Shown here in pieces: positions 52,588 to 61,244 of a DNA stretch of 64,000 nt. The stretch is from CAZEAP01 sp964510315 (lineage in GTDB: Bacteria; Planctomycetota; Brocadiia; SM23-32). The translations under genes and the position numbers were made by a program. The stretch is from contig CAZEAP010000004.1 in assembly GCA_964510315.1 (NCBI GenBank), positions 71,245-135,244 on the forward strand, given 5' to 3'. The notes beneath the pieces are model-generated. The model was not told where the DNA came from. It did no database searches and worked only from the letters and a program-made list of their open reading frames with translations. Position 1 is the first letter of the stretch. Each line of letters starts with the position of its first letter.

Positions 52588-53058
52588 ATGCAGAATCCAT
52601 CCCCGGCCCCGGACCTCAGGATGCTGGTCCGCCGCAAGGAGGGCTGCGAGGACCTGCCGCTGCCCCGCTACATGAGCGAAGGCGCCAGCGGCATGGACCT
52701 GCACGCCGCGGTCGATGAAGAACTCCTCATCCCCCCGGGCCGGGTGGAGCTGATACCTACCGGCATCCACATCGCGCTGCCCGTCGGCTATGAGGCGCAG
52801 GTGCGCCCCCGGAGCGGGCTGACGCTCAAACGCAGGGTCACCGTCCTGAACAGCCCGGGGACGGTGGACAGCGACTATCGGGCCGAGGTCGGAGTGATAC
52901 TGGCCAATTTGGGAGAGGAGCCCTTCACGGTGAAGCGCGGCATGCGCATCGCCCAGATGGTCATCGCCCGCACCTGCCGCGCCGAGGTCATCGAGGTGGA
53001 CCAATTAGACGAGACCGAGCGCAACCTCGGCGGCTTCGGCTCCACGGGCCTCCATTGA
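52588..53058 (+). CDS. dut: dUTP diphosphatase
   Basis: 156 residues. The five trimeric dUTPase motifs are visible: ASGMDLHA, RPRSGLTLK, GTVDSDYRAEV, RIAQMVI and the C-terminal GGFGSTGLH that closes over the active site. It hydrolyses dUTP to dUMP and pyrophosphate, keeping uracil out of DNA. Eight bases after the flavoprotein gene. The 204 bases after it (53059-53262) show no gene. Confidence 0.95.
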   Translation: MQNPSPAPDLRMLVRRKEGCEDLPLPRYMSEGASGMDLHAAVDEELLIPPGRVELIPTGIHIALPVGYEAQVRPRSGLTLKRRVTVLNSPGTVDSDYRAEVGVILANLGEEPFTVKRGMRIAQMVIARTCRAEVIEVDQLDETERNLGGFGSTGLH

Positions 53059-53262
53059 CGGAGCAATAAGGGGCTGTTGCAGAACCCTGTTCGTGACGAG
53101 GCCGAGCGAGAAGCCCGAGGGCAAGGCGGCAGGGCCAAAACCCCCGGAGGACAAGGGGCACAGATGGACTCGGAGGGGGGAAGCCGGCCTTATCCCCGGT
53201 TGCCGCACTTGCGCCTCTATCGGCGGCGGGGCAGGAGAATCCCGCCGGTTCCGTGTGGCCGT

Positions 53263-54570
53263 TCAGTCTTGCTGGCGTTTGTCGATGACGCGGACGGCCT
53301 TTCCCTCGTAGCGGGGGAGGGAACCCGGCTCGACAAGAGTTATCTCGGTGCTGAGGCCGAGCGCCTCGCTGAGACCTTCCTGGATCTCCTGCTCCCGCCG
53401 TCGGAGGGTCTTCATCTCGTCGGAGAGCATCTGTTCGGTGACCTCGATCTTCACCTCCAGGGTGTCCAGCGCGCCCTCACGGTCCACGATGATCTGGTAG
53501 TTGGGCGTGGTGTCGTCCATCTCCAGGAACGCATGCTCAATCTGGGTGGGGAAGATGTTGACGCCGCGGATGATCAGCATGTCGTCGGTGCGCCCGGTGA
53601 CCCGCGCCATGCGCCGGGAGGTGCGTCCGCAGGGGCAGGGCTCCTCGATCAGGCGGGTGATGTCCCGCGTCCGATAGCGGAGGGCCGGCTGGGCCTCGCG
53701 CGTAAGGTTGGTGATGACCAGTTCCCCCTCCTCACCGGGCGGCAGCACCTCGCCGGTGTCCGGATCGATGATCTCCGCCAGGAAGTGGTCCTCGAAGATG
53801 TGCAGCCCCTCCCGCTGGCGGCATTCGCCGCTGACGCCGGGACCGATCAGCTCGCTGAGGCCGTAGTTGTCGTAGCCGGCCAGCCCGTAGGTCTGTTCCA
53901 TCTGACGGCGCATGCGGTCCGACCAGGGCTCGGCGCCGAAGCAGCCCACCCGGAGGCTGGTGTCCTCCCGGAGGTCGATGCCCATCTTCTCGGCCGTCTC
54001 GCAGAGGTAGAAGGCGTAGGAGGGGGTGCAGACGATGTGGGTGGTGCCGAGGTCCTGGATGAGCCGCAGGTGGCGGCGGGTGTTGCCGGCGGCGGCGGGG
54101 ATGACCTGGGCGCCGATGCGCTCGATGCCGTAGTGCAGGCCGAAACCACCGGTGAACAGCCCGTAGCCGAAGGCCACCTGCACGACCGATTCCGGCCGAA
54201 CCCCGGCCATGGTGAGGAAGCGGGCCACCAGGTCCGCCCACGTCTCCAGGTCGCGACGGGTGTAGGCGACCACGGTGGGCTGCCCTGTGGTGCCGGAGGA
54301 GGCGTGGATGCGCACCACCTCCCGGTGGGGCACGGCCAGGAGCCCGTAGGGATAGTTCGCCCGGAAGTCGTCCTTCTCGGTCAGGGGCAGCCGGCGGACG
54401 TCCTCCAGTGAGCCGATGTCGTCGGGCTCGACGCCGGCCTCCTCGAGCCTCTCCCGGTAGAAGGGTATGTGCGCGCGGGCCCTGCGGAGGGTGTTGCGCA
54501 GGCGTTCGAGCTGGAGTTCGCGCAGCTCCGCGCGGGGCATCGATTCGTACAGGGGGTCCCACATATCCAT
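53263..54570 (-). CDS. paaK: Phenylacetate-CoA ligase (second copy)
   Basis: 435 residues, AMP-binding family. The ATP motif is ASSGTTGQPTVV (about 90-101), with YGLFTGGFG, FGAEPW, YGLSE and the C-terminal RGVNIFPTQIE of the PaaK subgroup. It activates an arylacetate with ATP and CoA. It is last in an operon with iorA, iorB, another paaK and an ACT protein, so it may act on a different arylacetate than its sister at 55029. Confidence 0.93.
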   Translation of the reverse strand: MDMWDPLYESMPRAELRELQLERLRNTLRRARAHIPFYRERLEEAGVEPDDIGSLEDVRRLPLTEKDDFRANYPYGLLAVPHREVVRIHASSGTTGQPTVVAYTRRDLETWADLVARFLTMAGVRPESVVQVAFGYGLFTGGFGLHYGIERIGAQVIPAAAGNTRRHLRLIQDLGTTHIVCTPSYAFYLCETAEKMGIDLREDTSLRVGCFGAEPWSDRMRRQMEQTYGLAGYDNYGLSELIGPGVSGECRQREGLHIFEDHFLAEIIDPDTGEVLPPGEEGELVITNLTREAQPALRYRTRDITRLIEEPCPCGRTSRRMARVTGRTDDMLIIRGVNIFPTQIEHAFLEMDDTTPNYQIIVDREGALDTLEVKIEVTEQMLSDEMKTLRRREQEIQEGLSEALGLSTEITLVEPGSLPRYEGKAVRVIDKRQQD

Positions 54571-54585
54571 GTCGCTGCTCCGACT

Positions 54586-55017
54586 CTACTCGCCGAGGAC
54601 GTCGACCTTCGCCATGACGCTGAAGCCGGCTTCGTCGAGGGACTCGACGGCGGCGTCGTTCTCCTCGAAGCGGAAGATGAGGGCCGCCCGGCCGGTGCGA
54701 ACCGAGGAGAAGGCGTACATGTATTCGACGTTGATCTCGTCCTCCTCCAGTGCCTGGAGGATGTTGTCGAGCCCGCCGGGTTTGTCCTCCACCTCGACGG
54801 CGAGGACGTCGTTGGTTATGACGGTGAAACCGGCGGCCTTCAGGGCGTCGCGGCCGGCTTCGGGATCGTTGACGATCAGCCGGAGGATGCCGAAGTCGGC
54901 GGTGTCGGCCAGGCTGAGGGCCAGGATGTTGATGTCCATTTCGGCCAGCGCGCTGGTGGCGGCGGCCAGGCGACCGGCCCGGTTCTCCATAAAGATGCTG
55001 ATCTGCTGGACGAACAT
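54586..55017 (-). CDS. Tandem ACT-domain regulatory protein
   Basis: 143 residues with two ACT domains. The first starts QISIFMENRAGRLAAATSAL and the second near residue 72 with EVEDKPGGLDNILQALEEDE. Such stand-alone double-ACT proteins bind amino acids and are nearly always next to phenylacetate-CoA ligase and indolepyruvate oxidoreductase genes. It probably senses an aromatic amino acid and tunes the flanking enzymes. It lies between the two paaK genes. Confidence 0.9.
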   Translation of the reverse strand: MFVQQISIFMENRAGRLAAATSALAEMDINILALSLADTADFGILRLIVNDPEAGRDALKAAGFTVITNDVLAVEVEDKPGGLDNILQALEEDEINVEYMYAFSSVRTGRAALIFRFEENDAAVESLDEAGFSVMAKVDVLGE

Positions 55018-55028
55018 TTTCGGACCTC

Positions 55029-56330
55029 CTACTGACTTTCCCTCTGGTCGATTACGCGTTTGGCCTTGCCGAGGCTTCGCTCGATGCTGCCGGGCTCCAT
55101 CAGGCGCACGTGCACGCGCAGCCCGAGGACGTTTTCGATCTTGGTGCGCACCTGCCGCTCGAACTCCTCCATCTCCCTGACCTTGTCGGAGAAGAAGTCC
55201 TCCTCCACCTCGACGCGGACCTCCATGTCGTCCATCGCGCCGGTGCGGTCAACCACGAGCTGGTAGTGCGGCTCGGTGCCCTCGATGCCCAGCAGTATGG
55301 ACTCGATCTGGCTGGGGAAGACGTTGACACCGCGGATGATCAACATGTCGTCGCTCCGCCCGGTGACCCGGTCCATGCGGCAGGTCGTCCGCCCGCAGGA
55401 GCACGGCTCGTAGCGGAGCCGCGTGAGGTCGCGTGTGCGGAAGCGGACCACGGGCATGCCCTTTTTGGTGATTGTGGTGAAGACCAGCTCGCCCTCCACG
55501 CCGGGCTCGACGGGCTCGAGGGTCTCCGGGTCGATGATCTCCGGCAGGAAGTGGTCCTCGAAGATGTGTAGGCCGTCCTGGGCCTCGCACTCGCTGGAGA
55601 CGCCGGGGCCGATGATCTCGGTGAGGCCGTAGATGTCGTATGCCTTCACGCCGAGGCGGTCCTCAATCTCCAGGCGCATCTGGTCGGTCCACGGCTCGGC
55701 CCCGAATATGCCGACGCGCAGGTCGGTCTCGTTCAGGTCCACTCCCATCTGGTCGGCGACCTCCAGCAGGTACATGGCGTAGCTGGGGGTGCCCATCCAG
55801 ACGGTGACGCCGAAGTCGTCGATGAGGGTGACCTGCCGCTCAGTGTTGCCGCCGGAGATGGGGATGACCGTGGCGCCCAACCGTTCCAGGCCGTAGTGGG
55901 CGCCGAGCCCGCCGGTGAACAGCCCGTAGCCCCAGGCCACCTGGCAGACGTCCTGCGGGGTGACCCCGATCAGGTGGAAGGTCCGAGCCATCACCTCGCT
56001 CCACAGGTCGATGTCGTCCTCGGTGTAGCCGGCGACGATGGGTTTGCCGGTGGTGCCGCTGGAGCAGTGAGTGCGCACGATCTGCTCCAGCGGTCGGGCG
56101 AACAGCTCGAAAGGGTAGTTGTCGCGGAGGTCGTTTTTGACCGTGAAGGGCAGCTTGCGGATGTCCTCGAGGCGCACCAGGTCCTCTTCGGTGACCTCCT
56201 TTTCCCTGAACGCCTCGGCGTAGAACGGCACGTTCTCACGGGCGTACTTCACCGTCCGGCGCAGCCGCTCAAGCTGGAGTTCCTCCAGCTCCTCGCGGGG
56301 CATATAGTCCTTGTCCCAAAGTTCCTGCAT
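55029..56330 (-). CDS. paaK: Phenylacetate-CoA ligase (first copy)
   Basis: 433 residues. CSSGTTGKPIVAGYT is the ATP-binding loop, with YGLFTGGLG, FGAEPWTD, YGLTEIIGPG and RGVNVFPSQIE. It is clearly related to the copy at 53263 but diverged, so not a recent duplication. It lies 16 bases after iorB and 11 bases before the ACT gene. With IorAB it would interconvert aryl-pyruvates, arylacetyl-CoA and free arylacetates; direction cannot be told from sequence. Confidence 0.94.
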   Translation of the reverse strand: MQELWDKDYMPREELEELQLERLRRTVKYARENVPFYAEAFREKEVTEEDLVRLEDIRKLPFTVKNDLRDNYPFELFARPLEQIVRTHCSSGTTGKPIVAGYTEDDIDLWSEVMARTFHLIGVTPQDVCQVAWGYGLFTGGLGAHYGLERLGATVIPISGGNTERQVTLIDDFGVTVWMGTPSYAMYLLEVADQMGVDLNETDLRVGIFGAEPWTDQMRLEIEDRLGVKAYDIYGLTEIIGPGVSSECEAQDGLHIFEDHFLPEIIDPETLEPVEPGVEGELVFTTITKKGMPVVRFRTRDLTRLRYEPCSCGRTTCRMDRVTGRSDDMLIIRGVNVFPSQIESILLGIEGTEPHYQLVVDRTGAMDDMEVRVEVEEDFFSDKVREMEEFERQVRTKIENVLGLRVHVRLMEPGSIERSLGKAKRVIDQRESQ

Positions 56331-56346
56331 GTCCTCCTCCTGCAGC

Positions 56347-56823
56347 TCAGTCCTCGAAACGGCGTCCCGCCTCGAAGGCGGCGATATTGGCTTCGATGGT
56401 CCCTTCCGGCAGACAGTCGGCGATGGCGCGGCGCCAGTGCTCCGGCTCGATGTCCAGCCGCATGGCCAGTCGGCCGAGGGCGGCCATGTTCCGGGAGCGG
56501 GCCAGTTCCAGTTGCCCGGCCAGCGCGGGTGGCACGTCGATGAGGACGCCTCCGTCGCACAGCCGCGGCGCCGCGCGCCGCCCCTCCCCTTCCTCCAGGG
56601 CGATGATGAAATCCGCCCCGTAGTGCGGGGAAAGGGGCGAGTGCACCTTCGGCCCGAAGCGCACCTGGCTGACGACGCTGCCGCCGCGCTGCGACATGCC
56701 GTGAACCTCGCTCTGTTTCACGTCGTGGCCGGCGCGCAGAAGCGTCTCACCCAGCACCTGGCTGGTCTTCAGCACGCCCTGCCCGCCGACGCCCACTATC
56801 AGGACATTCGTCGTCTCGCTCAA
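56347..56823 (-). CDS. iorB: Indolepyruvate ferredoxin oxidoreductase beta subunit
   Basis: 158 residues from a TTG that overlaps the iorA stop as TTGA, with GGAGGA 6 bases upstream. NVLIVGVGGQGVLKTSQVLG and VHGMSQRGGSVVSQVRFG are the gamma-domain signatures. It is about 35-40 residues shorter than usual IorB; the segment between ALEEGEGRRA and the C-terminal RAIADCLPEGTIEAN is compact. It completes the oxidoreductase with IorA. Confidence 0.92.
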   Translation of the reverse strand: MSETTNVLIVGVGGQGVLKTSQVLGETLLRAGHDVKQSEVHGMSQRGGSVVSQVRFGPKVHSPLSPHYGADFIIALEEGEGRRAAPRLCDGGVLIDVPPALAGQLELARSRNMAALGRLAMRLDIEPEHWRRAIADCLPEGTIEANIAAFEAGRRFED

Positions 56824-58601
56824 CTGACTTCCTCCGTCGGCTCCACGGCGTCGAACCTGCACACCTCGAAACAAAGGCCGCAGCCGGAGCAGTAGACCTG
56901 GTCGATCTCCACGTGCCCCTCCGCCTGCCGCAGCGCCGGGCAGCCGGTGCGCAGGCAGGCGCCGCACTCGGTGCACCTCTCCGGGTCTATCCGGTAGGGG
57001 GCGCTCCTGGCCTCCCGGTTCAGCACCAGGCAGGGCCGCCGGCAGATGATCACGCTGAACTCATCGCGCTCGATGCTGTCGCGCAGGCCCTCCTCCAGAC
57101 CCTCCCGGTCCCAGGAGTCGATGCTCTTGACGTCTTCGACCCCGAGGCCGCGGCAGACCTCGGCCGGGTTGACCACCGGGGCCGGCTCTCCGTCCAGCCG
57201 CATCCCCGTGCCGGGATGGGCCTGGCCGCCGGTCATGGCGGTGGTGCGGTTGTCGAGTATCAGCAGCGTGCCGCGCGAGCCGTTGTAGACGGCGTCCACC
57301 ACGCCGGTCAGCCCGGAGTGGAAGAAGGTGCTGTCGCCGATGACGGCCACCACGTCGCGTGCCTGCTCCGGCGGCACCACCCTCTCGATGCCGAGCGCGT
57401 TGCCGATGCTGGCGCCCATGCAGACGCAGGTGTCCAGGTTCGAGAGGGGCGGCAGCGCGCCGAGAGTGTAGCAGCCGATGTCGCCGGTGGCAAGCAGCTT
57501 CAGCTTCTTCAGCACGTGGAAAACGCTCCGGTGCCCGCAGCCCGGGCACAGCACGGGGGGCCGGGGCGCGGGAGCGTCTTCGGGCGCTTCCGGCGGGGTG
57601 TAGCGCTCCCCGGAGATGATGCAGCGGACGCGGTCGGGGTTCAACTCGCCCAGGCGGAACTCCGCCTGCTTGCCCCGGGCGCGGATGCCGGCGGAGCGCA
57701 GATTGTTCAGCATGAAGTCGGTCAGCTCCTCGACCACCAGCAGGTCCTCCACCTGCCGGCCGAACTCCCGGATGGCCTCCAGCGGCAGCGGCCAGCACAT
57801 GCCCACCTTGAAGACGGGGACCTCGGGGGCTGCCTCGCGGACGTACTGGTAGGCGATGCCGGCGGCGACGATGCCCAGCGGGGCGCCTTCCGCCTCGCCG
57901 ACCGTTCGGTTCAGGTCGGTCCCTTCGGAGAAATCCCGCAGTTCGGCGAGTTTCTCCTCCAGCGCGGCGTGGCGCTTCCGGGCGTTGGCGGGCACCATGA
58001 CGAACCGCTGGATGTCCCGCTCGAAGGCGTACTCGCGGCTGAAGTCCTCCGGTTCTCGGGGGATGACCACGCCCTTGCTGTGGCAGATGCGCGTGGTGAG
58101 CCGGAGCAGCACGATGGACTCGAACCGCTCGCTGAGCCGGAAAGCCCGGCGGGCGAACTCATAGGCCTCCTGGCTGGAGGAGGGCTCGAGCATCGGCAGC
58201 CCGGAGAAGCGGGCGTAGTGGCGGTTGTCCTGCTCGTTCTGGGAGGAGTACATCCCGGGGTCGTCGGCCGTCACCAGCACCAGTCCGCCCTTCACGCCGA
58301 TATATGCGCCGGTCATCAGGGGGTCGGCGGCGACGTTCACGCCGACGTGCTTCATCGTGGCCAGGGAGCGGGCGCCGGCGAAGGCGGAGCCGAGGGCCAC
58401 CTCAAGGGCGACTTTCTCGTTGGGGGCCCACCGGGCGACCACGTCTTCCGGCTTCAACGAAGCCAGGGTCTCCAGTATCTCCGTGCTGGGCGTGCCGGGG
58501 TAGCCGGTGGCCATCTTGACCCCGGAGTGGATGGCGGCGGTCGCCACCGCCTCGTTGCCGGACAGCAGTTGCCGGGTGGAAGTGCTGGTCTGGGTGGTCA
58601 T
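56820..58601 (-). CDS. iorA: Indolepyruvate ferredoxin oxidoreductase alpha subunit
   Basis: 593 residues. The N-terminal pyrimidine-binding half has GYPGTPSTE; the thiamine-diphosphate half has CPGCGHRSVFH and GDSTFFHSGLTG with NRTTAMTGGQ. The C-terminus has two 4Fe-4S motifs, CTECGACLRTGCP and CSGCGLCFEVCR. It decarboxylates aryl-2-oxoacids to aryl-acetyl-CoA and reduces ferredoxin; oxygen-sensitive. ATG 58601 is used in place of the upstream frame start at 58700. First gene of the operon iorA-iorB-paaK-ACT-paaK. Confidence 0.95.
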   Translation of the reverse strand: MTTQTSTSTRQLLSGNEAVATAAIHSGVKMATGYPGTPSTEILETLASLKPEDVVARWAPNEKVALEVALGSAFAGARSLATMKHVGVNVAADPLMTGAYIGVKGGLVLVTADDPGMYSSQNEQDNRHYARFSGLPMLEPSSSQEAYEFARRAFRLSERFESIVLLRLTTRICHSKGVVIPREPEDFSREYAFERDIQRFVMVPANARKRHAALEEKLAELRDFSEGTDLNRTVGEAEGAPLGIVAAGIAYQYVREAAPEVPVFKVGMCWPLPLEAIREFGRQVEDLLVVEELTDFMLNNLRSAGIRARGKQAEFRLGELNPDRVRCIISGERYTPPEAPEDAPAPRPPVLCPGCGHRSVFHVLKKLKLLATGDIGCYTLGALPPLSNLDTCVCMGASIGNALGIERVVPPEQARDVVAVIGDSTFFHSGLTGVVDAVYNGSRGTLLILDNRTTAMTGGQAHPGTGMRLDGEPAPVVNPAEVCRGLGVEDVKSIDSWDREGLEEGLRDSIERDEFSVIICRRPCLVLNREARSAPYRIDPERCTECGACLRTGCPALRQAEGHVEIDQVYCSGCGLCFEVCRFDAVEPTEEVS

Positions 58602-58766
58602 GGAATCCTGGGGATTCTCTCTGAAGGGGACGGTCTGGCATTCGGTGGTCCGCGACAGACGTACCGCGACCCGGTCCATTATGGCGGATTGGCGCGGCAC
58701 TGCAAACGGACCGCCGGCCGGGGCGGGCCCGGCCGGCCGGTTTACCGTTTTAGGAACGGCTTCGGG

Positions 58767-60602
58767 TCAGTCGCTTTCGGGCTTGGAGCCCCCGTGGCAG
58801 TATTCCACCCATTCGGGGTCCATCGGCTGGGTCATCAGTGAGACCACCACGGCCACCACCAGTGCGATGGGCAGGGCCACGACGATCGGGTCCACGACCG
58901 GCCAGTTGGGGGAATCGGCCAGGATGCTGGGCTTGCCGCCGGTCAATTTCTGGACCACGCCGATGGCGCCGGCCTCCTTGGCCTTCACCAGCAGCAGCCA
59001 CAAACCGCTGACGCAGAAACCTACCAACATGCTGGCGATGGCGCCGGCCCGCGTCATGCGCTTCCAGAACAGCGCACCCAGGTAGGTCGGCAGGAAGGCC
59101 GAGGCGCACAACCCGAAGAAGATGGCCGTCGCACGGGCGATGATGTAACCGCCGCGGGCCTTGTAGCCGAAGGCGACGGCGATCACCACGCCGATGATGA
59201 TGCCGACCCGGGTGACGGTAACGCTCTTGCCGCGACTGCCGGTGAGCGTTTCGTAGACGTCACGCCCTATGCTGGTTCCCAGCGTATGTAGCTGGCTGGA
59301 AAGGGTGCTCATCGCCGCGGCCAGCAGGGTCAGCAGGAAAAGCAGACCGAACCAATCCGGGAGGGCCCGGGTAATGTAGGTCGGGATTATCTGGTCGGGG
59401 TTGCCCTTCGCGTAAACGATGCTGATGCTTCTGCCCTGAGCCACCCGGCTCTCCGGCCCGGTGCCGCCGGCGGAGGCGTCCAGGTAGGGCGTTTCCTCGT
59501 CCAGGAGGACGGGAACCATCTTCGGGTTGCCCTCCTCGTCGAAGACGTGCTCCCAGGAGCCGTCCTCGCCCTGGCGGGCCAGGTGCAGGACCATCTCCCC
59601 TTCGCCCTCGTCCAGGACCTTGGCCACCGTTCCGTTGAAGACGGGACCGTAGCGGGCGAAGTAGGCGTTCGAGAGGCTGCCAACCGTGAAGGCCACCCCC
59701 GTCATGATGAGGATGAAGATACCGCCGACCAGCACGGCGCGGTTCAGTTCCTTCTTGCTGCGCACCGTCATGAAGCGCACCACCAGTTGCGGCAGCGCCA
59801 GCACGCCGATGCCGACTCCCAGCGTGATGGTGGAGACGACGATCCACCACAGGTTGTAGCCGGTGTCACCCCAGCCGAACTTCGGCATGGAGGTCCAGCC
59901 CTGGTGGCCGATGCCGGCGAGGCTTCCCGGGACCAGCTCCGACAGACCGGCCAGCTCCCGGTGTCCGGAAGCCAACCCGCCGAGCTTCACGTAGGTGAAG
60001 ATCAGCAGGAAGGTCATGCCGACGAACATGATGGCCCCCTGGAGCGCGTCGGTGTACATCACGCCCTTCAGGCCGCCCATCACGACGTAGACGGCGATGA
60101 TAACGCCGAAGACCAGCAGCGCCACGTTGTAGTTCATGTGCAGCTTGGTGGCGATGAACTCGCACCCTCCGATAAGCACGGCCGCCGAGTAGAGGGGGAT
60201 GAAACAGAAGATCACCAGTCCGGCGAAGACCTGAATGAAGCGGCTGTTGAAGCGGCGGCCCAGCAGCTCCGGGAAGGTATGCGCGTCCAGGTGGTGCCCC
60301 ATCTTCCGGGTGGGGCCGCCCAGAAAGACGAAGGCGATGAATATCCCCACGAAGATGTTCAGGAAGGTCAGCCACAGCAGGCTCATCCCGAAAAGCCCGG
60401 CCACACCGCCGAATCCGACGATGGCCGAGGTGCTGATGAAGGTGGCTCCGTAGGAGAGGGCCATCACGAAGGGATGGATGCTCCGCCCGGCCACCAGGTA
60501 ATCGGCCGCCGTTTTCGTCTTACGGAAGCCCCGGTAGCCCAGATAGCCCACCGCCATCAGGTAGACAACCACCACCAATATCTCGTAAAGCTGCAGTTCC
60601 AT
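58767..60602 (-). CDS. Sodium:solute symporter (SSS family)
   Basis: 611 residues with about 13 membrane helices. Helix 1 is YEILVVVVYLMAVGYLGY. The SSS pattern includes ADYLVAGRS, SYGATFISTSAIVGFGG and AAAMSTLSSQLHTLGTSI. A soluble loop of about 75 residues around 335-410 (rich in Glu, with DEGEGEMVLHLA) is unusual. It carries a solute into the cell with sodium; acetate, pantothenate or another carboxylate is possible. The accessory gene at 60685 is directly upstream. Confidence 0.9.
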   Translation of the reverse strand: MELQLYEILVVVVYLMAVGYLGYRGFRKTKTAADYLVAGRSIHPFVMALSYGATFISTSAIVGFGGVAGLFGMSLLWLTFLNIFVGIFIAFVFLGGPTRKMGHHLDAHTFPELLGRRFNSRFIQVFAGLVIFCFIPLYSAAVLIGGCEFIATKLHMNYNVALLVFGVIIAVYVVMGGLKGVMYTDALQGAIMFVGMTFLLIFTYVKLGGLASGHRELAGLSELVPGSLAGIGHQGWTSMPKFGWGDTGYNLWWIVVSTITLGVGIGVLALPQLVVRFMTVRSKKELNRAVLVGGIFILIMTGVAFTVGSLSNAYFARYGPVFNGTVAKVLDEGEGEMVLHLARQGEDGSWEHVFDEEGNPKMVPVLLDEETPYLDASAGGTGPESRVAQGRSISIVYAKGNPDQIIPTYITRALPDWFGLLFLLTLLAAAMSTLSSQLHTLGTSIGRDVYETLTGSRGKSVTVTRVGIIIGVVIAVAFGYKARGGYIIARATAIFFGLCASAFLPTYLGALFWKRMTRAGAIASMLVGFCVSGLWLLLVKAKEAGAIGVVQKLTGGKPSILADSPNWPVVDPIVVALPIALVVAVVVSLMTQPMDPEWVEYCHGGSKPESD

Positions 60603-60684
60603 GAGTCAGGCCTCCGGCTGGGGGTCTCTTGTCTTCGCCTTCAGATACAGAACCGGCCCGCACGGAGGCGGGCCGCACGCGCCC

Positions 60685-60858
60685 TCAGAGGGTCTCCTCC
60701 AGGTCTTCCTTCTCTTCCTTCGCCCACTCCATGTCTTCCGGGGTCACCGGCTCCTCCCCCTTGTTCCAATTCGCCGCCCCGTAGAGTACGCAGAGCACCG
60801 AACTCAAAATACAAAGGAGATAAGCCAGAACAACCCATCCGTCCTGGATACCGAGCAT
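60685..60858 (-). CDS. Symporter small accessory protein
   Basis: 57 residues, short enough to be missed by gene finders. One membrane helix (WVVLAYLLCILSSVLCVLYG) lies between MLGIQDG and NWNKGEEPVTPEDMEWAKEE. AGGAGG sits 7 bases before ATG 60858. This composition (short N-terminus, one helix, NWN turn, acidic tail) matches the small partner encoded next to SSS transporters. It lies 82 bases upstream of the symporter on the same strand. Confidence 0.85.
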   Translation of the reverse strand: MLGIQDGWVVLAYLLCILSSVLCVLYGAANWNKGEEPVTPEDMEWAKEEKEDLEETL

Positions 60859-61120
60859 CTGCTTGCCTCCTGCAGGAGGGTGTAACGGAACGACATTTTT
60901 GGGATAGCGGCGGGCAATGTCAAGTGTTTTCCCCGCTCTATTCTCCGCGGGATCGGTCTGGGAAGTGGGTTCTTTGGCCTGATAGAGCCCGTTCCGGGGC
61001 CGCCCCGGCGGTCGATATCAGGCCGTCGGTGAGTTGCGCAACCCCCCGCCCTGACGGCGGATAGACAGGGGCCTGACCGTCCTGTGCATAGCAAAACGCA
61101 AAGAAAACTCAAAAAAGAAC
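60859..61120. other. Intergenic region between divergent transporter and porin genes
   Basis: About 260 bases with no gene, preceding the porin promoter. It should hold the upstream regulatory DNA for the symporter pair on the minus strand. No clear operator repeat was found. Confidence 0.5.
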
Positions 61121-61150
61121 TTGCAATCTGCTCCCCTCACCCCCTACAAT
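61121..61150 (+). promoter_or_regulatory. Candidate sigma-70 promoter for the porin-like gene
   Basis: TTGCAA at 61121-61126 and TACAAT at 61145-61150 with an 18-base spacer, following an A-rich tract (61092-61119) that could act as an UP element; 95 bases before the GTG start. Confidence 0.55.
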
Positions 61151-61244
61151 TGCCCGCTGTGATCGACGAAACCGGCGGAGAAGCTGCGCGGGAAGGACCT
61201 TCCCTGCGTATCCCCTGAGGTTTAGTGAACAGGAGGGCGGTCTC

